Shown one piece after another: positions 43,006-50,643 of a stretch of DNA of 64,000 bases. This DNA comes from CADBRN01 sp050944685 (GTDB lineage Bacteria; Bacillota; Clostridia; Lachnospirales; Lachnospiraceae), in assembly GCA_050944685.1 (NCBI GenBank), contig JBMNRP010000012.1, positions 1 through 64,000 of the forward strand. The letters are read 5' to 3'. The translations under genes and the position numbers were made by a program. The notes under the pieces are model-generated. The model was not told the origin of the DNA. It saw nothing but the letters and a program-made list of their open reading frames with translations, and searched no databases. Numbering within the stretch: the first letter of the stretch is position 1; every line of letters starts with the position of its first letter.

Positions 43006-43521
43006 ATGTATTGCAAGAAATGCGGAAATGAGATATCGGAAGGAATGAGGTTCTGTCCGTACTGTGGGGCAGAGGCACCGAATATTCATTCGGGGCCATC
43101 CGGCGGACAGAACGGCGAGACGGGGCAGCAGTCCGGAGCCGGACCGAATACCTCCTCGCAGGGGAGATACTCGTACGGGCCAAACGGGGCTTCCGGATAC
43201 CGGCAGGATGTTTACGGGAATCCGCAGAGAGGCGGTTACACGCCGGACACCGGGAAGAAGGTTTCTTTTTATTTCGCGCCGCCAGCCCGCGATGAGGGAT
43301 CTTTCCTCTGGGGCCTTTTCGGTTTCCTTCTGATGCCGATCGGCATTTTCCTCTGCCTGTACTGGAAGGATACCAGCCCGGAAATCGCCAGAAGCATCAA
43401 GATCGGAGCCATTGTCCAGATTTGCGTTCTATTAATCTGGTTTATTCTCGCTATCGCGGGAGTCGCCTCGATTGGATTCGGTTTTTCTTCTCTGACGGGA
43501 AATTATTCAGGTTATTATTAA
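43006..43521 (+). CDS. Zinc-ribbon membrane protein
   Basis: 171 residues. An N-terminal zinc ribbon MYCKKCGNEISEGMRFCPYCGAE (CxxC...CxxC) is followed by a Gly/Gln/Tyr-rich low-complexity linker (about 28-85) and two hydrophobic segments (about 102-120 and 135-160). Proteins with this layout are common in Lachnospiraceae and lack a known function. The start is preceded by AAAGGAGGAG. A terminator follows. Confidence 0.8.
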   Translation: MYCKKCGNEISEGMRFCPYCGAEAPNIHSGPSGGQNGETGQQSGAGPNTSSQGRYSYGPNGASGYRQDVYGNPQRGGYTPDTGKKVSFYFAPPARDEGSFLWGLFGFLLMPIGIFLCLYWKDTSPEIARSIKIGAIVQICVLLIWFILAIAGVASIGFGFSSLTGNYSGYY

Positions 43522-43586
43522 AACAGAATTTCCTCTCAGCCATCCTCCGATCCGGATGGACGTGAGAGGAGGGACGGATGTGTCGG

Positions 43587-43640
43587 ATCCGGGATCGCTT
43601 TCTTCTGAAATGGAGAGCGGTCCCGGATTTTGCGTTTTCG
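43587..43640 (+). terminator. Intrinsic terminator
   Basis: A 16-base stem (43587-43602 with 43613-43628, two G-U pairs), then TTTGCGTTTT. Confidence 0.75.
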
Positions 43641-43730
43641 GATTTTTTGGAAATTCAGGTGAGAGATCAAGAGAGTGTAAAGTTTAGTTAAAATCATGGT
43701 CAAATGTCTTATTTTCAGAGTTTGTCATGG

Positions 43731-43736
43731 TATAAT
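43731..43736 (+). promoter_or_regulatory. -10 element before the VWA lipoprotein gene
   Basis: A perfect TATAAT (43731-43736), with CTTATT 17 bases upstream as a weak -35. Confidence 0.5.
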
Positions 43737-43795
43737 TTTGGCGAATTGTTGAGGGTTTAGAGTTGTTTTTTCCGGCGAAAAGACGGTGGTTCATA

Positions 43796-45442
43796 ATGAG
43801 AAAGAAAAAAATCATCTCGCTGATAATGGTATTCATCCTGGCGCTCGGTCTGGCTCTTACCGGCTGCGGATGGTCCGGTGGGGCTGATGGCGGAGTTTCC
43901 TCTTCTTCCGGCAGCGGTACGAGCGACAGGGATCAGACCTTCAGGGGAGGCAGCAAGGGAAAACTGAGTATCCTTTCCGGGTCGGAAAACAAAGAGCTCG
44001 CCCCTATCCTGGAGGATTTCGCGAAGAAAGAAAAGGTGGAGATCGACATGCACTACGCCGGTTCGGTCGACATCATGCGTGCCCTTCAGAAGGACGATAT
44101 CGGCTATGACGCTGTCTGGCCTGCGAGCAGTCTCTGGATCACGGCGGGCGACACAAATCACAAAATCAAGCATGCAGAATCCATCTCTGTCACCCCGGTT
44201 ATTTTCGGAATCCGGCAAAGTCTCGCAGAAGAGCTGGGCTTCGTCGGAAAAGAGGTAAAGGTAGCCGACATCCTGGAGGCCATACGGTCAGGAAAACTGA
44301 AATTCTGCATGACCAGTGCGACCCAGTCGAATTCCGGATGCAGTGCGTATATCGGCTTCCTCTATGCGCTGCTGGGAAATCCCGACGTGATTGTCTCGGA
44401 AGATCTTCAGAAGGAGGATCTTCAGAATCAGATCAAAGAGATTTTTTCCGGCGTGAACCGGTCCTCCGGGAGCTCGGACTGGCTGAAGGATATGTTCCTT
44501 GCCGGGGATTACGATGCGATGGTCAATTACGAGTGTCTGATCATCAGCGCGAACCAGGAGCTGGAGAAGGAAAACAAGGAGACACTTTACGCGGTGTATC
44601 CGGAGGACGGTCTCTCCCTGGCGGATTCGCCGCTCGGATATGTGGACGGGGGAGACAAGGCCGGGGAGGAGCTTTTCCTGACGCTTCAGGAATATCTGCT
44701 GTCCGATGAGGTTCAGAATGAGATCCAGAAAACCGGACGGCGGACGGGCTTTACGCAGAAGGTGTCGGATGAGAATCAGAAGATTTTCAATAAAGACTGG
44801 GGCATTCAGCCGGACCGTGTCCTCTCACCCTTCACGATGCCGTCGCTCGACGTCCTGACGGAGGCGCTGGATCTGTATCAGACGGAGCTCCGGAAACCGT
44901 CTCTCACCGTGTATTGCCTGGATTATTCCGGAAGTATGAGCGGAGAAGGAAATCAGCAGCTTGTGGATGCCATGAGCAATCTTCTGGATCAGTCAAAGGC
45001 GGAAGACAATCTGCTGCAGGCTTCCCCGGAGGATATCAATATTATCATTCCGTTTGACGGCAATACCAGATCGGTGATAACGGCAAAAGGGAACGGAGCG
45101 GAGCTCGAGAAACTGGAGCAGGCCATTACCAGTGAGGTTCCCGGCGGAGGCACCGATATTTATTCGGCGGCTTCAGAGGGAATTCTGGAAATGAAGAAGT
45201 ACGATCTGAGCCGGTACACCGCGGCCATTATTCTGATGACAGACGGGCGGTCGGTGGACAATCGGAATGATTTTGAAGAGACGTACAAAGAATCGGGCGA
45301 CGACATTCCGGTCTTCTCGATTACTTTCGGGGACGCGGACCCTTCGCAGCTGGAGGAGATCGCACAAGAAACGAACGCGCGCGTGTTTGACGGCAGCAAG
45401 GATCTGACAGCAGCTTTCCGCGCGGCAAAAGGATATAACTGA
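43796..45442 (+). CDS. Lipoprotein fusing a solute-binding domain to a VWA domain
   Basis: 548 residues. Lipobox ALTGC (Cys24), a Ser/Gly linker, then a type-II periplasmic-binding-like domain (about 60-350; GKLSILSGSENKELAPILEDFAKK opening, TSATQSNSGCSAYIGF mid-motif). A VWA domain follows (about 372-548) with the MIDAS DYSGSMS (D376) and the metal Thr in GGGTDIYSAA. Such fusions are thought to bind a ligand and partner proteins at the surface. It heads a three-gene operon with an XpaC-like protein and a second binding-like protein. The ATG at 43796 is preferred over a TTG at 43763. Confidence 0.82.
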   Translation: MRKKKIISLIMVFILALGLALTGCGWSGGADGGVSSSSGSGTSDRDQTFRGGSKGKLSILSGSENKELAPILEDFAKKEKVEIDMHYAGSVDIMRALQKDDIGYDAVWPASSLWITAGDTNHKIKHAESISVTPVIFGIRQSLAEELGFVGKEVKVADILEAIRSGKLKFCMTSATQSNSGCSAYIGFLYALLGNPDVIVSEDLQKEDLQNQIKEIFSGVNRSSGSSDWLKDMFLAGDYDAMVNYECLIISANQELEKENKETLYAVYPEDGLSLADSPLGYVDGGDKAGEELFLTLQEYLLSDEVQNEIQKTGRRTGFTQKVSDENQKIFNKDWGIQPDRVLSPFTMPSLDVLTEALDLYQTELRKPSLTVYCLDYSGSMSGEGNQQLVDAMSNLLDQSKAEDNLLQASPEDINIIIPFDGNTRSVITAKGNGAELEKLEQAITSEVPGGGTDIYSAASEGILEMKKYDLSRYTAAIILMTDGRSVDNRNDFEETYKESGDDIPVFSITFGDADPSQLEEIAQETNARVFDGSKDLTAAFRAAKGYN

Positions 45443-45487
45443 CCCGTTACAAAAGCGGAAAGGAGTATTGGAAAGAAGGGAACTTTC

Positions 45488-46273
45488 ATGAAATGGAGGG
45501 ACATTCTGGCGGCAATCCTGTCTGCGGGGCTGTTTTTTGCTCTCCTGATGGGTGCCCGGTGGAATTTTCTGGTTGCGGTTCTGATTTCGGTCATCGTATA
45601 TTTTGCCCTGACTTTTCTGCTTGCGCCGAGACGGAAAATCGGCGGGGTAGACGTGGAAAGTATGGCAAACGGCGAGCTGATTGAAGAAATGCTGGAAGAC
45701 GCCAGAAAAGACATCAGCGAGATCCAGAAGGCCGGAGCAAGAGCTTCGGCTCCCGCGATCCGTCAGGGCGCAGAATCGCTGACCAGGACAGGCGGAAGCA
45801 TTATCCGGTATCTGGAAAAACATGTGGACAAGATCCAGCAGGCCTCCCGTTTTCTGAACTATTATCTGGATACGGCAGCCGACATTCTGACCCGCTACAA
45901 TGAATTTCAGAACAGCGGGGCACCTGCCGCCGATATGGCGAGGGTTACCGAAAATACCACGACTGCCATCCGGACGCTGAACGATACCTTCAGCAGCCAG
46001 TACAGCAAGCTGCTTCAGGGCGAGGTCATGAGCATGGAAGTCGATGTAGACGTTCTGAAGAGTATGGCGGAGACGGATAATGGCGGCAGCGTTTTCAAAA
46101 ACGTGGGATCCGGGATGACCGGAGTGAACAGCGGTGCCGGATCGGACGGAGATCCGAAGACGGCCTCGTCCGCCGGTGCGACAGGCATCCCGGAGAGAAA
46201 CGAAGGAACCGATTTTCTCCATGAGAGTATTTTCGTGCAGTCGAAAGACAAGGCGGGAGGGAACGAGTCTTGA
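45488..46273 (+). CDS. XpaC-like protein (halogen hydrolysis family)
   Basis: 261 residues. Two hydrophobic segments (about 8-22, 26-46) form an N-terminal hairpin. A helical cytoplasmic region follows (about 55-205) with IIRYLEKHVDKIQQASRFLNYYLDTAADILTRYNEF. That core is typical of the 5-bromo-4-chloroindolyl phosphate hydrolysis (XpaC) family. XpaC genes usually pair with TelA-like toxic-anion proteins; none is here. The 3' end overlaps the next start codon by four bases (TTGA). Confidence 0.78.
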   Translation: MKWRDILAAILSAGLFFALLMGARWNFLVAVLISVIVYFALTFLLAPRRKIGGVDVESMANGELIEEMLEDARKDISEIQKAGARASAPAIRQGAESLTRTGGSIIRYLEKHVDKIQQASRFLNYYLDTAADILTRYNEFQNSGAPAADMARVTENTTTAIRTLNDTFSSQYSKLLQGEVMSMEVDVDVLKSMAETDNGGSVFKNVGSGMTGVNSGAGSDGDPKTASSAGATGIPERNEGTDFLHESIFVQSKDKAGGNES

Positions 46274-47337
46274 AATCAAAAATCATCGGATTGTGCATAC
46301 TGATCGCTGCGATCGCGGTCGGCTGCGTATATTATTTCGGCTTTGCGAACAGGCCGGCCGCTGCGACCATTGACGGCTATCTCGGCGGAGAGAAGATCGG
46401 CCTTTTCGAAGATGAAGAGTTTACGAAGATTCTGGAAAAAGATTACAATCTGAAGATCGAGTACTCCAAGGCGGGCTCGCTGGATATGATCAGCGCCGAT
46501 CAGTCCGGGAGAGATTATCTTTTTCCGTCCAGCCAGGTGGCGCTGGAGCTCTACCGCGAAAAATACGGAAATCCGAAGAAAAGCGAGATTATCTTCAACA
46601 CTCCGATCGTGATTTATACGCACAAAGAGGTGGTGAGTGCACTGAAAAAGCAGAATGTGGTCATCGATCTCGGTGACGGGGCGCAGGGGCTGGATCTCGT
46701 CAAGTTCTTGAAGCTGATCCAGGACGGGAAAAAGTGGAGCGACATCGGTCTGTCGCAGCTTTACGGTTCCGTCACCATCGCGACGACAGATCCGGTCCGG
46801 TCCAATTCCGGGAATATGTTCGCCGGTCTTGTCGCTGATGTGCTCTCCGACGGCGGGGTCGCCGACGAGGAGAATATCGACGAAATACTTCCCCAGCTGA
46901 AATCGATCTTTGAAAAAGCAGGCTACATGGAGTCCTCCTCGAGCGATCTGTTTAATCAGTTTCTCCGGACCGGTATGGGGGCGAAGCCCATGGTCGCCGG
47001 CTATGAGAGTCAGATTCTGGAATTTGCCGTGGAGAACCCGGATGACTGGGCGGACCTGAAGGATGACATTGTCATGCTGTATCCGGTTCCGACCGTATGG
47101 TCATCCCATCCGTTCATCGCACTGGATGACAACGGGGCGAAGGCGATTGACGCCCTGCTGAGCGAGGACATTCAGAAAATAGCCTGGGAAAAGCACGGAT
47201 TCCGGACCGGCGTCTCCAGTGACGCGGCGGACACCTCCGCGTTTGATGTATCCGGGATCAAACCGGTTGTCCAGTCGGTCGTACCTATGCCGGATTCCGG
47301 GACGATGGAGAAGATCATCGACACACTGGGATCGTAA
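46270..47337 (+). CDS. Membrane-anchored solute-binding-like protein
   Basis: 355 residues. A short N-terminal hydrophobic segment (IIGLCILIAAIAVGCVYYFGF) anchors a periplasmic-binding-like domain with IIFNTPIVIYTHKEVV, TDPVRSNSGNMFAGLVADVL and VMLYPVPTVWSSHPFIALD. These are the same fold landmarks as in the binding domain of the upstream VWA protein. The start is a TTG that overlaps the XpaC stop codon, with GGGAGG upstream, so translation is coupled. The ligand is unknown; no permease or ATPase gene follows. Confidence 0.75.
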   Translation: MKSKIIGLCILIAAIAVGCVYYFGFANRPAAATIDGYLGGEKIGLFEDEEFTKILEKDYNLKIEYSKAGSLDMISADQSGRDYLFPSSQVALELYREKYGNPKKSEIIFNTPIVIYTHKEVVSALKKQNVVIDLGDGAQGLDLVKFLKLIQDGKKWSDIGLSQLYGSVTIATTDPVRSNSGNMFAGLVADVLSDGGVADEENIDEILPQLKSIFEKAGYMESSSSDLFNQFLRTGMGAKPMVAGYESQILEFAVENPDDWADLKDDIVMLYPVPTVWSSHPFIALDDNGAKAIDALLSEDIQKIAWEKHGFRTGVSSDAADTSAFDVSGIKPVVQSVVPMPDSGTMEKIIDTLGS

Positions 47338-47373
47338 AATCCGGGATTAATATCAGAAAATGTCCGTTGGGTC

Positions 47374-47401
47374 TTGAAAAATGCGGAGAAACTGATATAC
47401 T
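47374..47401 (+). promoter_or_regulatory. Promoter of the cobalamin-riboswitch operon
   Basis: TTGAAA (47374-47379), 16 bases, TATACT (47396-47401). The start would be near 47408, just before the aptamer. Confidence 0.6.
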
Positions 47402-47435
47402 AATATTTAATTACTTCTGTATGAAAATACAGCAT

Positions 47436-47626
47436 ATGCAAATGCCTCCGGTTCCGTCCGGGCTCCGGAGGAGAATAGAGAATCTGGTCAAAGCCAGAAC
47501 GGCACCCGCCACTGTAAGCGGAGAGACCGCGCACAAGGTGAAAACCGGTCATTGGGATCTGAGAGAAAATCCTGAGAAGGCTGTGCGCAGGATCGATGAA
47601 ACGCGAGTCAGGAGAACTGTTTGCAT
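47436..47626 (+). ncRNA. Cobalamin riboswitch aptamer
   Basis: P1 pairs ATGCAAA (47436-47442) with TTTGCAT (47620-47626). The conserved core ACCCGCCACTGTAAGCGG lies near 47506-47522, and the B12-box-like GAGTCAGGAGAACTG is at 47605-47619. The order of elements and spacing agree with AdoCbl-class riboswitches. The 163-codon extension of the downstream frame over this region is not real. It controls the transporter operon that follows. Confidence 0.9.
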
Positions 47627-47700
47627 CATGAAATCCGCCGGCAGCGGGATATGGCTGTCCGTCGGACAGATGGGACGATTCCTGAGCTTTTTACAGCATG

Positions 47701-47736
47701 CACCGGGGCGGCGTGGCTTGCCCGCGGTGTTTTTTT
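47701..47736 (+). terminator. Riboswitch expression platform: intrinsic terminator
   Basis: CACCGGGGC (47701-47709) pairs with GCCC(G)CGGTG (47720-47729), followed by seven T (47730-47736). A CTGTCC/GGACAG hairpin (about 47654-47669) lies between aptamer and terminator and may act in antitermination. The usual outcome is termination when cobalamin is bound. Confidence 0.85.
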
Positions 47737-47855
47737 GTTGCGGAAAAATATACCTGAAATCTCCCGCACGAATCATTCCCGGGCCGATGCGGGTTCAATA
47801 TACAGGAACTGGTGACTGTTTCAGGATCGGGCATTCTGCCGGAAAGGAAGGAAAA

Positions 47856-49067
47856 ATGAAGTCTGAAAGAACATGGAAAAAGTTCCGTGCGCTGCTCCTG
47901 GCGGCGCTGCTTGTGATCGGGATGATGCCGGTGTCGGTTTTCGCCGCAGACACCGCGGCGGATCATCCCGGCCAGGTTCACGTGGTAGTGGAAAACACGA
48001 CCTACCAATCCGCCTACCCTTCCCAGAACGGGATTCTTGCGGATAAGTGGGTCAGCATCGGAGAGGATTCTACGATGAAATCCATCCTTACCGAGGCGGT
48101 CGGAGAGGACAATATCAATATCGATTCTTCTGCCTATGGTGCTTATCTTTCCGGTATTTTCGGACTGGAATCCGGAACCGGCGGCGAATCTGCCGGATGG
48201 ATGTGCATGATAAACGACTGGTTTACCGATCAGGGGATCGGGTCTTATTCGGTCAGCGACGGAACGATCGAGTCGGGTGATGAAATCACAGTCGTCTACA
48301 CACTGACCGGTTCGGATATGGGAGGAACCTTTGACAATAATGAAAAGACCGTCAAGGATGTCCGTTTCAGCAGCGGGGTTCTGAATCAGACCTTTGACAA
48401 GGACACGCACAGCTATACGCTGACCGTGATCCAGGGAGTCAGCAGCGTCCTCGTGACGCCCACGGCCTCCAATAAGAATTTCCAGGTGCGGACGAGCGTA
48501 AACGGCAAAACCTACAAGAGAACGGAGATGGTCCCGGTTTCGGACGGGACGGTGATATCGGTGGTCTGCGGGGATCCCTCGTGGCCGTCTATGAACAATT
48601 ACGGAGGCGCATCTTCGGTTCAGGCGGAGAGCTATACCTTCACGGTGCAGATCGCGGTGCCGATGTACCGGCTTTATAATCCGAACAGCGGCGAGCATTT
48701 CTACACCGCGAGTGTGAGTGAAAAAAATAATGTGGTGAAGGCGGGATGGAAATACGAGGGGATCGGATGGTATGCTCCGAAAAAATCCGATGTGCCGGTA
48801 TACCGCCTGTACAATCCGAACGCCGGAGATCATCATTACACCACCAGCAGAAAAGAATCAGACAATCTGGTGAAAGCGGGATGGAAATACGAGGGAATCC
48901 GGTGGTATTCTTCCTCAACGAAAGAGGTTCCGCTGTACCGCGTGTATAACCCGAACGCAAAGGCCGGCGCCCATCACTTCACGGTCCAGAAAAAAGAGGT
49001 CAGCAATCTGGTGAAAGCGGGCTGGAGAGCAGAGGGAATCGGCTGGTACGGGCTGAAGGTTTCCTGA
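47856..49067 (+). CDS. Secreted DUF4430 (transcobalamin-like) protein with DUF5648 repeats
   Basis: 403 residues. Signal peptide about 1-30 (KKFRALLLAALLVIGMMPVSVFA-AD). A DUF4430 domain (about 38-135) with DSTMKSILTEAVG and the family landmark GWMCMINDWF; DUF4430 is the transcobalamin C-terminal-like fold. A cadherin-like beta domain (about 140-255) and three DUF5648 modules (about 265-400; YRLYNPNSGEHFYTAS) follow. The start at 47856 has AAGGAAGG upstream. It is the first gene after the riboswitch and probably captures corrinoids at the surface. The ligand is inferred from regulation and fold, not shown. Confidence 0.85.
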   Translation: MKSERTWKKFRALLLAALLVIGMMPVSVFAADTAADHPGQVHVVVENTTYQSAYPSQNGILADKWVSIGEDSTMKSILTEAVGEDNINIDSSAYGAYLSGIFGLESGTGGESAGWMCMINDWFTDQGIGSYSVSDGTIESGDEITVVYTLTGSDMGGTFDNNEKTVKDVRFSSGVLNQTFDKDTHSYTLTVIQGVSSVLVTPTASNKNFQVRTSVNGKTYKRTEMVPVSDGTVISVVCGDPSWPSMNNYGGASSVQAESYTFTVQIAVPMYRLYNPNSGEHFYTASVSEKNNVVKAGWKYEGIGWYAPKKSDVPVYRLYNPNAGDHHYTTSRKESDNLVKAGWKYEGIRWYSSSTKEVPLYRVYNPNAKAGAHHFTVQKKEVSNLVKAGWRAEGIGWYGLKVS

Positions 49068-49089
49068 TTTTCTGCCGAAACGGGAAGGA

Positions 49090-49123
49090 CCGCTGTTTCC
49101 GGCCTTTTTGCCGGAAACAGCGG
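49090..49123 (+). terminator. Strong hairpin after the first operon gene
   Basis: Perfect 14-base stem CCGCTGTTTCCGGC (49090-49103) with GCCGGAAACAGCGG (49110-49123) and a 6-base loop. The T-run after it is poor (CATTTGTTC), so it may end some transcripts or protect the 3' end. A candidate promoter (TTGCGA, 18 bases, TACGAT) follows at about 49135-49164. Confidence 0.6.
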
Positions 49124-49171
49124 CATTTGTTCATGTTGCGAGAATGCCGGTAATGGTGATACGATGAAAAA

Positions 49172-50575
49172 ATGAAAATGACACCGAAAAAAAAGAGAAA
49201 AATATATAATATCATTATGGCCGCTGTCATTTTCCTGATCGCTTTTTCCTGCGTGATGCTCACCGGGAGCCTGAAGGGCTGGTTCGGTGAAAAGGGAACG
49301 GCTGCTGTTGCGGGGTCAGATTCCGGAAAGACTGTCCCGGAAATAAAGACCGACGGAATTTCCGGCAATGTCAATGTGGAGAGAAGCGGCGTGGCTTACT
49401 CTCTTGAGGACGGAAATGTTTTAAGAAGCGGAGACCTGATCGAGACGCTGAACGGATCCTCCGTGGACCTCGTTTTTTCGGACAGCGTGATCAGCCTGGA
49501 GGAAAACAGCCAGACGAAGCTGTCGGTTTCCGAAGACGGCGACATAATATTTGATCTGAAGAGCGGGTCAGCCGTCGCGAACGTGTCGGATCCGTGCGAA
49601 GTCAATCTTGCGGGCAGAAAGTGGTCCGCGAAGTCCGCGGTCTTTGTGTGCAGTGCTCCTTATGGAAGCGGAAATTTCTACGTGCTTTCAGATTCCCTGG
49701 AGACGGAAGAGCAGAAGGTAGATGCCGGGAATGAGGCGCTCATTCGGGATTCCGGTATAGAGACTTCAGAGCTTTCTCTGGATGCCCTGAATGATTTTGA
49801 GCTGGAAAAGCTTCAGGAAATCAGTCAGTCCCGTGCGCTTTGCTTTTCCGGTGACGAGATTGCGGAACAGATTTCCTCTCGGGAAGCGGAGGCCCGGAGT
49901 ACTCTGGAGGAGAGCCTGAACGGGAGTTCAGAGGAAACGGCGGGAAGCTCTGCACAGGGCAGCGGGACTTCCGGAAACGGAAACTCCGGTACGGAATCGT
50001 CAGGTGCGGATGATGCAGGAGAATCCGGCGGGAGTAATTCCGGCGCCGCGGGGAACGGCGGTTCGTCCTCGGACGGACTGTCCGGGAGCACAGGTTCTGG
50101 AAACGGCGGAGGCACTTCAGGGAACGCATCCGGGGGAAGCTCGGAAAAAGGAGATCAGCAGTCCGGCGGAACCTCCGGAAACAGCAGCACATGTACTGTT
50201 GAAATACGCTGCGACACGATTCTTCAGCATATGTCGGATCTGAAAGCGGGAAAATCGCAGTATGTTCCTTCAGATGGAACCATTCTCGCCTCGACTGCCG
50301 TCACATTTGAGGACGGAGACACAGCGTTTGATATTCTGAAGAAGGCCTGCGGGGCGGCCGGGATTCAGCTGGAATACTCCTGGACGCCGGGATACGGAGC
50401 TTACTACGTTCAGGGAATTCACAACCTGTATGAGTTTGACTGCGGTTCTAAGTCCGGCTGGATTTATAAGGTAAACGGGTGGTCGCCGAACTACGGTGCG
50501 TCCTCTTACCAGGTGAAAAACGGAGATGTAATTGGCTGGTATTACACCTGCTCCGGTTACGGAAGCGACGTCTGA
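49172..50575 (+). CDS. Membrane-anchored FecR-like and DUF4430 protein
   Basis: 467 residues. N-terminal anchor helix (about 12-32), then a FecR-like domain (about 55-170; LEDGNVLRSGDLIETLNGSSVDLVFSD). A low-complexity Gly/Ser/Asn linker (about 245-335) leads to a C-terminal DUF4430 domain (about 345-467; FEDGDTAFDILKKACG, GWIYKVNGWSPNYGASSYQVKNGD). The linker would extend the transcobalamin-like domain through the cell wall. It is in the riboswitch operon, between two other surface proteins. Start codon choice is uncertain; the upstream ribosome site is weak. Confidence 0.82.
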   Translation: MKMTPKKKRKIYNIIMAAVIFLIAFSCVMLTGSLKGWFGEKGTAAVAGSDSGKTVPEIKTDGISGNVNVERSGVAYSLEDGNVLRSGDLIETLNGSSVDLVFSDSVISLEENSQTKLSVSEDGDIIFDLKSGSAVANVSDPCEVNLAGRKWSAKSAVFVCSAPYGSGNFYVLSDSLETEEQKVDAGNEALIRDSGIETSELSLDALNDFELEKLQEISQSRALCFSGDEIAEQISSREAEARSTLEESLNGSSEETAGSSAQGSGTSGNGNSGTESSGADDAGESGGSNSGAAGNGGSSSDGLSGSTGSGNGGGTSGNASGGSSEKGDQQSGGTSGNSSTCTVEIRCDTILQHMSDLKAGKSQYVPSDGTILASTAVTFEDGDTAFDILKKACGAAGIQLEYSWTPGYGAYYVQGIHNLYEFDCGSKSGWIYKVNGWSPNYGASSYQVKNGDVIGWYYTCSGYGSDV

Positions 50576-50643
50576 TGTGAAAGAGAAGGACTCCCTTTGC
50601 GGTACGGTATATTATTCTGTGTCATCCGGGGAAAACAGAAATC

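Noticed and set aside
47367..47855. 163-codon N-terminal extension of the first riboswitch gene
   Set aside because: It crosses the cobalamin aptamer and terminator. The ATG at 47856 has a good ribosome site and begins a clear signal peptide.
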